Assembly: GCA_000972765.1 (NCBI GenBank)
Contig: CP011265.1
Span: 3,159,001-3,223,000, forward strand
Direction of reading: 5' to 3'
Length of the DNA stretch: 64,000 nucleotides
From: Verrucomicrobia bacterium IMCC26134
GTDB taxonomy: Bacteria; Verrucomicrobiota; Verrucomicrobiia; Opitutales; Opitutaceae
The position numbers were made by a program, and so were the translations under genes. The notes below the pieces were generated by a model. That model was not told the origin of the DNA. It was given only the letters and a program-made list of their open reading frames with translations, and searched no databases. This document shows, piece by piece, positions 42,850 through 50,105 of the stretch (its first letter is position 1; every line of letters starts with the position of its first letter).

Positions 42850-44243
42850 GTGCCGCCCGCAAGAAATCCGGCACTCCCGAGCGCCGCCTCGCGGTCACTC
42901 CACTCGACCTGCTCTTGCCCTACCAACGGGCGTGGGTGCAAGACGCCGCGCGCTTCAAAATCTGGCTCAAGTCCCGCCAGATCGGCGGCTCGCTCGCCGC
43001 CTCCTTCGAGGTTGTTGCCGACGCCATCGAGACGGGCGGTGACTGGGTGATCTTGAGCGCGGGAGAGCGGCAGGCCTTGGAGTTCATGGACAAGGTGAAC
43101 CGCGCCGCGTCGATCTTTTGCGACGCCGTGAGCTACTCGTCGGGCCGCGAATACCGCCCCGAGATCCAGAAATCCCAACTTCGATTTCCCAACGGTGCGC
43201 GCGTGCTCGCACTTCCCGCCAATCCGTCCACCGCGCGCGGCTACTCCGCCAACCTCGTCCTCGATGAATTCGCGTTCCACGAGAACCCCGAGGAAATCTG
43301 GCGCGCGGTTTATCCGATCATCTCCAACCCGCTGCGCGGTGCGCTCAAACTCCGCGTCATCTCCACCCCCGCCGGTCGCAACAACAAGTATTTCGACCTC
43401 TGGGAACACGCCCCTGCGTTCTCGCGCCACAAAACCAGCGTTTACGACGCAGTCACCCAAGGTCTCGCGCTCAACATCGACGAACTACGCGCCAACCTCG
43501 CCGACCCCGACGGCTGGGCGCAGGAGTTCGAGTGTCAGTTCATGGAGCACTCGTCCCAGGTGTTCGGGGCCGAACTGGTCAAGGGCTGTGAAAGCGAAGA
43601 CGCCACGCTCGATCCGCCGGGCGAGCTATTCTCAACCATGCTCCGTCCGCGTCCGGCCTTGTTCGTCGGCATCGACGTTGGCCGCAAACGCGACCTCACC
43701 GTCGCCTGGACGCTTGAGCGTGTCCACGGCGGCAACCTCGTCACCCGCGAGGTGCTTGTCCTCGACCGCGTGCCATTCCCGCAGCAAGAGGCCATTCTCG
43801 CGCCGCGCGTCATGGCCGCAGCCTTCACCGCCATCGACGCGACCGGCATAGGCGGCCCGGTAAGCGAACACCTCGCCGCCGCCCTCGACGAAACCCGCTT
43901 CGAGGGCGTCACCTTCACCGGTGACCGCAAGCGCGAGCTGTTCGAGCGTTTGAAGAAGGCCATGCAGGCCCGAGGCGTCGCGCTGCCCGCCGCCGCCGTC
44001 ATCCGTGACGACCTCGGCAGTATGCAGCGCATCGTCAGTCCCGGCGGCACCATCCGCTACGCCGCCGCCCGCACCGCCGACGGTCATGCAGACCGCTCCA
44101 CCGCGCTCGCTCTCGCGATCCACGCCGCCCAGCGCAACCCGTCCGCCGGGTGCGGAGCGTTCGCCGCCGAGCGCGTTCCGACCGGCCTCAATGCCCGCCA
44201 TCGCCCCGCGCTCACCCGCTACCGCGGCGCGTGGGCGCGATGA
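42846..44243 (+). CDS. Phage terminase large subunit (Mu gp28-like)
   Basis: 465 aa. The ATPase half has a variant Walker A KSRQIGGS (42-49) with Lys at the front, as in lambda gpA, and a Walker B NLVLDEFAFHENPEEIWRAV. The nuclease half has the RNase H-like start FVGIDVGRKRDLTVAWTLER with the metal-binding Asp, then FTAIDATGIGG and the late Asp near the end. This powers DNA packaging into heads and cuts the genome. The portal gene follows after 15 bp. The Mu-like relationship is also supported by the neighbouring DUF935 portal and gpI protease. Confidence 0.88.
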   Translation: MSAARKKSGTPERRLAVTPLDLLLPYQRAWVQDAARFKIWLKSRQIGGSLAASFEVVADAIETGGDWVILSAGERQALEFMDKVNRAASIFCDAVSYSSGREYRPEIQKSQLRFPNGARVLALPANPSTARGYSANLVLDEFAFHENPEEIWRAVYPIISNPLRGALKLRVISTPAGRNNKYFDLWEHAPAFSRHKTSVYDAVTQGLALNIDELRANLADPDGWAQEFECQFMEHSSQVFGAELVKGCESEDATLDPPGELFSTMLRPRPALFVGIDVGRKRDLTVAWTLERVHGGNLVTREVLVLDRVPFPQQEAILAPRVMAAAFTAIDATGIGGPVSEHLAAALDETRFEGVTFTGDRKRELFERLKKAMQARGVALPAAAVIRDDLGSMQRIVSPGGTIRYAAARTADGHADRSTALALAIHAAQRNPSAGCGAFAAERVPTGLNARHRPALTRYRGAWAR

Positions 44244-44258
44244 CACGGAACCCCGAGC

Positions 44259-45884
44259 ATGTCTGATTCACCGACTCCTCAAAAACTCGCCGCCCCTGTC
44301 ATCCGTCCGTCTAATCGCGACTACGAGCCGCAGCTTTTCGGCCGCTCGCTGTCGCCCGACACGGTCGGCGCGCTGCTCGACGCCGGCGCCCGTGGCGACC
44401 TCGCCGCGCAGAGCGATCTTTTCAACCTGATGGAGGACACTTGGCCGCGCCTCCGCGCCAATCTCCAGAAGATCAAGAACGCCATCCGCAAGCTGCCTCT
44501 CAACGTGCAGCCCTTCACTCCGAAGAACGGAAAGCCATCCGCGTCCGCGCAGGAGAAAGCCGCCTTCGTAGAGTCCGCGCTCCACCTCCAACGCGGCTAC
44601 GTGGACACCACGCGCGCCCCGCTCGGCTCTGCCGTTTATGAACTCATGGACGCGGTTGCGCGGGGCCTGTCCGTCGTCGAGATCGACTGGACGACCGACA
44701 CCACGGGTTTCGTCGTCCCGGTCGGCTTCCGCCGCGTGCCGTCGCGTTACCTCGGCATCAACACCGACGGCACCCTGGCGCTCCGTCTCGATCCCGCCGC
44801 GCTCTCCGCGCTCACGCCCTTTGCCAAACACCCAGGCAAATTCTTGACCGGCGTTTTCCAGTCCAAGTCCGGCGCGCTCGGCGAGGCCGCCCAGCTCCGC
44901 GCCCTCGCTCCGCTCTGGCTCGGTCACATGCTCGGTTGGGAATGGCTTGTTCAAAAGGCCGAACTCTTCGGCACGCCCTTGCGTTGGGCCAACTACCCGA
45001 CCACCGCCACCCAAGCCGAAATCGACGCCATCACCGCCGCGCTCCGCAACATGGGCACCGCGTCATGGGGCGCGTTTCCGCAGGGAACGAATCTGCAAAT
45101 CCTGCAAGGCACCACGCCCGGCGTGTCCGGCCCGAACGATCCGAGCGAACGCCTCATGGGCATCGCCGACCGCGCGTGCGACATCATGCTTCTCGGTCAG
45201 AACCTCTCCGTTGAGCATAACGGCCAGGGAAGCCGCGCCGCCAGCGAGGTTCATCGCGAGGTCGAGTTGGATCTCTTCGAGACCTACGCCGAGTTCATCG
45301 TCGCCGTCCTCAACGACCAACTCATCCCCCAGTTGATCGCGCTCAACTGGGGCAGCGCCGAGGAAATCCCCTTCGTTGAAGTCGAGATTTCGCGACCCGG
45401 TCGCGAGCAAGACATGGCCGCCCGCGACAAAACCCTGTTCGTCGAAATGGGTCTGCCGGTGTCGCTCCAATACCTTTACGAACGGCATAAGGTGCCGACG
45501 CCCGACGCAGGCGAGGCGCTTTTCACGCCGGCCAAACCCGTCACGCAGGCCGTGCCGACGGAACAGAAACCAGCCCCCGCCGACGCTAAGGCGTGCGCGT
45601 GCGGTTGTGGCGTGCCAATCGACGCCACATCGGAAAGCAGCGCCGAACTTGCCGCCCGCCAAGCCGCCGCCCAGGCCGATTTCCCTCAGCAAGTCGCCGA
45701 GGCCATCGCCGCCGACGAATACCTCGTTTGGGATGCGACCCTCGACAACCGCACCACGCCCCTTTGCCAAGGCCGCCACGGTCGCCGTTGGGGTGACGGT
45801 TGGTTTTCGCCGCCACCCGCGCACTACAACTGCCGCAGCGTTTTGACCCGCGTGCCCAAGACCGGCTACCAATCGCCGGATTGA
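44259..45884 (+). CDS. Portal protein (DUF935, Mu gp29-like) with fused MuF-like C-terminus
   Basis: 541 aa. Residues 1 to about 420 match the Mu gp29/DUF935 portal family: DYEPQLFGRSLSPDTVGALL, SVVEIDWTTDTTGFVVPVGF, GWEWLVQKAELFGTPLRWAN and AELIVAVLNDQLIPQL-type sequence. The last 60 residues read LVWDATLDNRTTPLCQGRHG and PPPAHYNCRSVLTRVPK, the C-terminal signature of the MuF/SPP1 gp7 minor head proteins that are normally separate genes. Between them is a Cys cluster ACACGCGVP. So the portal seems to carry a shortened minor-head module in the same chain. It is the DNA entry channel of the capsid. Confidence 0.83.
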   Translation: MSDSPTPQKLAAPVIRPSNRDYEPQLFGRSLSPDTVGALLDAGARGDLAAQSDLFNLMEDTWPRLRANLQKIKNAIRKLPLNVQPFTPKNGKPSASAQEKAAFVESALHLQRGYVDTTRAPLGSAVYELMDAVARGLSVVEIDWTTDTTGFVVPVGFRRVPSRYLGINTDGTLALRLDPAALSALTPFAKHPGKFLTGVFQSKSGALGEAAQLRALAPLWLGHMLGWEWLVQKAELFGTPLRWANYPTTATQAEIDAITAALRNMGTASWGAFPQGTNLQILQGTTPGVSGPNDPSERLMGIADRACDIMLLGQNLSVEHNGQGSRAASEVHREVELDLFETYAEFIVAVLNDQLIPQLIALNWGSAEEIPFVEVEISRPGREQDMAARDKTLFVEMGLPVSLQYLYERHKVPTPDAGEALFTPAKPVTQAVPTEQKPAPADAKACACGCGVPIDATSESSAELAARQAAAQADFPQQVAEAIAADEYLVWDATLDNRTTPLCQGRHGRRWGDGWFSPPPAHYNCRSVLTRVPKTGYQSPD

Positions 45885-45899
45885 CACGGCGGCAGCGGC

Positions 45900-46889
45900 A
45901 TGACCCAGCCGCTTCACGCCGCCTTTTCAAACGCCCTCGCCGAGGGCTCCACGCTCCCCGCCGACATCCAATACATGCCGCCCGGTCGGCATCGCATTCG
46001 GGCCTCTCAAGGCGGCAAGCCCGTGTCGGTCGAGGTCGCCGTGAGCGCCGCGACCGCCGCCGTGCTTCAATCCTTCCTCGCGGCCAAGATGACCGCCGCC
46101 GCCGAAGGCCGCGAAGATCGGCCCTTCTTCGATTTCAACCACGAAGACCGCGAGGCCTCCGCCTGGCCGACCGAGTTCTACTGGGCCGGTGACGATCTGC
46201 AGGCCGGCGGAGTGCGCGCCCGTATCGAATGGTCGGACGCGGGTAAACGCGCCGTCGAAGGCCGCACCTTCCGCCGCTTCTCGCCGACCTTCCACCTCGA
46301 CGCATCCGGCCACGTCACCGGCTCCGAGATCAACATGGGCGGCCTCGTCAATCGTGCCGCCTTCAAGCGCATCGCCCCGCTCTTCGCCGCCGCTCCCGTT
46401 GACACCGCGACCGAGCCGATGCCCATGCAAACTCTCATCTCCACCCTTCGCTCGCTCTCGCTAGTCGAGGCGTCCGCCACCGAGGAGGCCGACCTCGTCA
46501 CGCAGGTCTCGCGCTCCGTCGGTTCGCTCAAATCCGAAATCACCGACCTCAAATCGACTCTCGCGACGCAGGCCCGCCAACGCGCCGAGTCGCTCGTTGA
46601 TGCCGCCGTCCGCGCCGGTCGCCTCCCCGCCAAGGACACCGACGCGCGCGGCTTCTGGGTCGATGCGCTCCTCCGCGACGAGGCCAAGGCCGTGAAGGCG
46701 CTCGACGCCCTCACGATCAACCCAGTGCTCGCCCGCCTCACCCCCGGCCACGAGGACGCCGCCAATCCCGCGAACCTCATCACGCGGCAGGAGCAAAAGC
46801 TCGCCGCCGTCCGCGCCGCCCACCCGAGCGCGGATTTCCAGACCATCTACGCCAAGGCGAAAGCCGAGGCTCCCGAACTCTTCCGCTAA
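45900..46889 (+). CDS. Phage head protease / scaffold (Mu gpI-like)
   Basis: 329 aa. The protease domain (about 1-170) has the Mu gpI signature: FFDFNHEDREASAWPTEFYW, VRARIEWSDAGKRAVEGRTF and RRFSPTFHLDASGHVTGSEI, with His and Ser at the expected catalytic places. The C-terminal part is helical (ATEEADLVTQVSRSVGSLKS, TLATQARQRAESLVDAAVRA) and should be the scaffold, as in Mu where protease and scaffold are nested. A possible internal start is Met173, in MPMQTLISTLRSL (near 46416), which would make a scaffold-only product. It matures the capsid. Confidence 0.83.
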   Translation: MTQPLHAAFSNALAEGSTLPADIQYMPPGRHRIRASQGGKPVSVEVAVSAATAAVLQSFLAAKMTAAAEGREDRPFFDFNHEDREASAWPTEFYWAGDDLQAGGVRARIEWSDAGKRAVEGRTFRRFSPTFHLDASGHVTGSEINMGGLVNRAAFKRIAPLFAAAPVDTATEPMPMQTLISTLRSLSLVEASATEEADLVTQVSRSVGSLKSEITDLKSTLATQARQRAESLVDAAVRAGRLPAKDTDARGFWVDALLRDEAKAVKALDALTINPVLARLTPGHEDAANPANLITRQEQKLAAVRAAHPSADFQTIYAKAKAEAPELFR

Positions 46890-46910
46890 CCGCCCTCCCG
46901 CATCCTTCCC

Positions 46911-47306
46911 ATGAAGACCTCTCTCGCTCGCACCAACGCCATTCTGCCTTTCGAGGCCAGCGCCGATCTCACCGGTTTCGTCGGCCGCTTTGTCGTTCTT
47001 TTCCTCGGCAAAGTCGCCCTCGTTACGCTTCTCCCCGTCAAGCCCCTCGGCATTCTTCTCACCGACGGCAAATCCGGTGATCGCGTCACCGTCGCCATCG
47101 GCGCGGGCGGCCTCGCCGGCACCGTCCGCGTGAAGCTCGCCGCCGCCGTCACCGCTCCCGGCACCTACCTTCAGCTCACCGCCGATGGTCGCGTCATCCC
47201 AGACGCTGGCACGGGCTCGCGCACTCTCGTTGCGCAGGCCCTCGAAACCGGAGCCATCGATGAACTCATCGAGGCCGTCCTCATCGCCCCGCAATCCCTC
47301 ACCTAA
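46911..47306 (+). CDS. Capsid decoration-like protein
   Basis: 131 aa. Beta-rich with Gly/Ala/Val/Thr: GRFVVLFLGKVALVTLLPVK, SGDRVTVAIGAGGLAGTVRV and GTYLQLTADGRVIPDAGTGS. Length, composition and position between protease and major capsid match the DUF2190-like decoration or cement proteins of phage heads. No direct catalytic motif. The call is mainly from context. Confidence 0.65.
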   Translation: MKTSLARTNAILPFEASADLTGFVGRFVVLFLGKVALVTLLPVKPLGILLTDGKSGDRVTVAIGAGGLAGTVRVKLAAAVTAPGTYLQLTADGRVIPDAGTGSRTLVAQALETGAIDELIEAVLIAPQSLT

Positions 47307-47340
47307 GCCGCCCGCCCTTTAGCCCTCAGCTCACACGCCC

Positions 47341-48243
47341 ATGTCTTCCACGAAATACAACGTCACTCTCACCAACTACGCGCGCGGCCTCGCTCAGGAC
47401 ATCTCCGCCACGCTCGCCAACTTCCTCGCGCCCGAGGTGGTTGTTCCCGCCGCCACCGGCCAATACAAGAGCTTCGACGACAAGAACACGTTCCAAGTCA
47501 TCGACACCTCCCGCGCCGTCGGCGGCCCCGCCAAGCGCCTTGAGTTCGCCGCCAGCGATCCGACTTACAACTGTCTCCCTCAGGCCCTCGAAATCGCCAT
47601 CGACGACCACGAGCGCGACGAGGCCGGCCAGAACGATCCGCTCCGCCTGGAGGAGGCCAAAACGCAGACCCTCGTTTCGTCCGCCGTCACCTCGCACGAG
47701 GCCAAGGTCTTTGCCGCGCTCACCGCGCTCGCCGCCGCGACCAACATCACCCTCGCGAGCGACGACCCCATCGCGAAGATCGACGAGCAGATCGAGGCGC
47801 TAGCCACCGACACCGGCCGCATGCCCAACCGCCTCGTCATCGGCCTGCCCCTCTGGAACAAGCTCCGCAACAACGCCAAGGTCATCGCCCGTTTCCCCGG
47901 CGCGGCCTCCGTTGGCGTCAGCATGGCCCAGTTCGGTTCGCTGCTCCTCAACCCGAGCATCGACGTCCGCGTCGGCATCCTCGCGAAAGACACCGCCAAG
48001 CTCGGCGCGGCCAAGGCCAACGTGAACATCGTCGGTCAACAGCTCGTCGTCTTCCACGCCAACGCCAGCCCCACGCTCTACGATCCGAGCTTCATGAAAA
48101 CCTTCCGCCTGCGCCGTGGCGGCGTGGACGTCGTCCGCACCTACCGCGACGACTCCGCCCGCTCCGACATCCTCGCGGTCGATTGGTCGGAAGACATCCG
48201 CGTCACGTCCTCCGTGTGTGCCCGCAAGGTCACCGCCTCGTAA
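47341..48243 (+). CDS. Major capsid protein
   Basis: 300 aa, directly after protease and decoration genes, so the major capsid is expected here. Features of HK97-fold phage capsids of this group are YARGLAQDISATLANFLAPE at the N-terminus, the P-domain-like KAQTLVSSAV-type helix (EAKTQTLVSSAVTSHEAKVF), NRLVIGLPLWNKLRNNAKVI and a beta-rich end with VDVVRTYRDD and DWSEDIRVTS. No long N-terminal scaffold arm is present, in agreement with a separate scaffold in the protease gene. A hairpin terminator follows at 48272, so no connector or tail genes are transcribed with it. Confidence 0.85.
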   Translation: MSSTKYNVTLTNYARGLAQDISATLANFLAPEVVVPAATGQYKSFDDKNTFQVIDTSRAVGGPAKRLEFAASDPTYNCLPQALEIAIDDHERDEAGQNDPLRLEEAKTQTLVSSAVTSHEAKVFAALTALAAATNITLASDDPIAKIDEQIEALATDTGRMPNRLVIGLPLWNKLRNNAKVIARFPGAASVGVSMAQFGSLLLNPSIDVRVGILAKDTAKLGAAKANVNIVGQQLVVFHANASPTLYDPSFMKTFRLRRGGVDVVRTYRDDSARSDILAVDWSEDIRVTSSVCARKVTAS

Positions 48244-48271
48244 GCTCCGCCGCCACCTCGCACAGCCAACC

Positions 48272-48307
48272 ACGGGCGGCCGGTCACATGTGACCGCCGC
48301 CCGTTTT
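48272..48307 (+). terminator. Hairpin terminator after the capsid gene, containing palindrome copy 3
   Basis: Stem ACGGGCGG / CCGCCCGT (48272-48279 with 48297-48304) continues, after one bulged C, into CGGTCAC / GTGACCG (48281-48287 with 48290-48296), with an AT centre, then TTTT. One of the largest hairpins in the window. Confidence 0.8.
48281..48296. repeat. 16-bp palindrome, copy 3 (CGGTCACATGTGACCG)
   Basis: A perfect palindrome and the core of the terminator hairpin. Same as the copies at 30544 and 40534 apart from one spacer base. Confidence 0.75.
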
Positions 48308-48354
48308 CGTGCCCATCCCTCCGGTTTCAAGTCTCAGCCGTAATCCTCCCTCCG

Positions 48355-48549
48355 ATGATTTCTACGATCCTATCCGTCCTCCGCGACCCCGTGCCCTACC
48401 GGGGCGGCCTCGGCATTTTCGCCATCGTCACCCTCGAACGCCTCAACGCCTTCGTTGGCCTCATGGTCGGCATCGCGACCCTGGTATATCTCTGCCTCCG
48501 CATCCGCCGCGAATACCTCAACCGCCACCGCCCGCCGTCCGGCGATTAG
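48355..48549 (+). CDS. Small membrane protein (holin-like)
   Basis: 64 aa. One or two hydrophobic segments (GLGIFAIVTLERLNAFVGLM, VGIATLVYLCLRIRREYL) and a basic, Pro-rich tail. Size and placement behind the capsid gene resemble phage holins, but no endolysin is nearby, so function is open. Confidence 0.6.
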   Translation: MISTILSVLRDPVPYRGGLGIFAIVTLERLNAFVGLMVGIATLVYLCLRIRREYLNRHRPPSGD

Positions 48550-48561
48550 GGCGGGGCACCG

Positions 48562-48777
48562 TTGACACCGGTCATCCTGCGTATGAACGCCAAAACCATC
48601 CGCATCCTGTCCTTCCTCGGTAAGACCGCCGGTCTTGTCCTCACCGTAGCCGGCCCCTTCTCCGGCACGCCCATTGGCCTCACGGTCTTCGCCGTCTCAT
48701 CCTTTCTCAAAGACGCCGTGAATCGCATGGGCGACCTCGCCGACGACGGCAAACCCAACGACTCCTTCAAGACCTGA
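48562..48777 (+). CDS. Small membrane protein, second of a pair
   Basis: 71 aa from a TTG at 48562, or 64 aa from the ATG at 48583 (MNAKTIRILSFLGKTAG). A hydrophobic stretch LVLTVAGPFSGTPIGLTVFA spans about 26-45 and the end is charged. It is 12 bp behind another tiny membrane protein and directly ahead of a strong terminator. Holin-like by size and position only. Confidence 0.55.
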   Translation: MTPVILRMNAKTIRILSFLGKTAGLVLTVAGPFSGTPIGLTVFAVSSFLKDAVNRMGDLADDGKPNDSFKT

Positions 48778-48817
48778 TCCGAGCACAGTCCCCGTCGCTG
48801 CCCACTCATCCCGCCAC

Positions 48818-48849
48818 AGCCCCGGCCGCTTCCCGCGCCGGGGCTTTTT
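48818..48849 (+). terminator. Rho-independent terminator closing the phage-like block
   Basis: Perfect 9-bp stem AGCCCCGGC / GCCGGGGCT (48818-48826 with 48837-48845), 10-nt loop and a five-T run. It marks the end of the GC-rich phage-like genes. Confidence 0.92.
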
Positions 48850-49134
48850 CATGCACACGGGCAACCTCCAGTGCCTGAAACTTCGAGATTTTTTTAGGAT
48901 TTCGACAAAATCTAGCAGCCTAAGACCGTAATTGTCCGACCCCATCGGTTATTTTCTGACCTTAACCCTGCAACCATAACGTTGCTTCATTTATTTTAAC
49001 TTACTCGACACACCACGTTTACCTGAAAAACACTATGTGGCTACCTATTCTTCGGTCGATCCGACTCATCAACGGGATTTTAAGTGACCCAGACCTTTTT
49101 GCAGACGATTCATTCAAGGCTTAATCATCACGAA
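48850..49134. other. AT-rich junction upstream of the ssp operon
   Basis: 285 bp without a gene, clearly AT-richer than the phage-like region before it. It should contain the promoter of the defence operon: TTGCAG (49099) and TAATCA (49122), 17 bp apart, are a weak candidate that would start the transcript almost at the ATG of sspB. No copy of the tRNA-Glu 3' end was found here, so it does not look like the right attachment site. Confidence 0.45.
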
Positions 49135-50072
49135 ATGCCCGCTACCTTCCCCCCCCTCAAACTTACCGGTTTAGCGGCCATCAAACTTTCCCGCTGCGGA
49201 TCGCTTGGCTACCAAAAGCACTAGGTGAAATAGCCGTTTGCCGTGATCCACTCACCAACATCGATGAGGGTATCGTTTACTTGGGGTTAGGGAAAAACAT
49301 GGTTGAGGCGTTAAGGTGCTGGATCGAGGCGTTTCAGGTCGCAAAAAAGATTGAGAGCGGCTGGACGTTAACCCCGATTGGAGAACTTGTGTTTGGCTCA
49401 TTCGGTGGGTTAGACCCCTATCTTGAGGATCACTCCAGCAGTTGGTTGCTTCACTGGCTTATTAGCACGAACACAGATGCTCCATTCTTCGCTTGGGAGT
49501 GTTTGTTCAACCGCTGGCCTACTGCGGAATTTAGCGCAACCGCTGTGGTAGATGCTTTCCGTAAGGAATCAGCCCAGAACCCCAAACCAGCTTCAATCGT
49601 CACGCTCCAACAACACTGGGAGGTTTTTCTTCACAGTTACCGCCCCCCCCGCGGGGCCCGAGGCGAAGATCATCTTGACTGCGTCCTATCTGTTCTCGGC
49701 CTAATTCAAGAATCCGGGGAGCGTCAAAACGCAGCCGGAAAATGGGAAACATTATACGCGTTCGATACCGGGCCTAAAACAGCGATACCGCAGCAGCTTT
49801 TTACATTCTTCATTCACGATTGGTGGAATAGGGGGTTTCCATCCGAACAAACTGTTGCCTTGCGGGAACTGGTTGCGGGTGACCACAGCCCTGGTCGCAT
49901 TTTAAGGATGTCAGAGAGCGAGATTTTGCACCGGATTTCAGATCTCGCACGGGTTCAGCCTAATGTTTTCCAGACGACAGAGTCGGCAAACCTGCGCCAA
50001 CTACGCCGCGTTCGTTCAAGTAACGGGCACGCCGATCTGCGTGCCGCCTACGAAAAACCCCGCTTCCTTTAG
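49135..50072 (+). CDS. sspB: SspB, DUF4007 protein, frameshifted at a C8 tract
   Basis: The main frame (from 49281, MGLGKNMVEALRCWIEAFQV onward) is a DUF4007 protein: DPYLEDHSSSWLLHW and ALRELVAGDHSPGRIL are visible. Its N-terminus is in the same frame upstream (YRFSGHQTFPLRIAWLPKAL, about 49173-49232), but that frame has no start codon. An ATG at 49135 joins it only if the run of eight C (49149-49156) had nine; the product would then begin MPATFPPPQTYRFSGHQTF, a normal family start. A second C8 run lies at 49643-49650, in frame. DUF4007 with an ATPase and a PAPS-reductase-like gene is the sspBCD set; SspB is reported as the DNA nickase of phosphorothioation. Confidence 0.78.
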
Positions 50073-50105
50073 CTGACATCGCTTCCTTTCCTCGTTCCCA
50101 CCGAC

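Noticed and set aside
48355-48777. Holin plus endolysin lysis cassette
   Set aside because: Two tiny membrane proteins are present, but no endolysin or spanin sequence follows before the terminator, so lysis function is not supported.
48789-48800. CAGTCCCCGTCGCTGCCC as a right attachment site resembling the start of tRNA-Glu
   Set aside because: Only seven or eight bases match, they match the 5' rather than the 3' end of the tRNA, and the T-arm is absent.
49643-49650. Second C8 run in sspB as another frameshift
   Set aside because: The reading frame stays DUF4007-like on both sides (HSYRPPRG then LDCVLSVLGLI), so this run is in frame as given; it remains only a possible slippage site.
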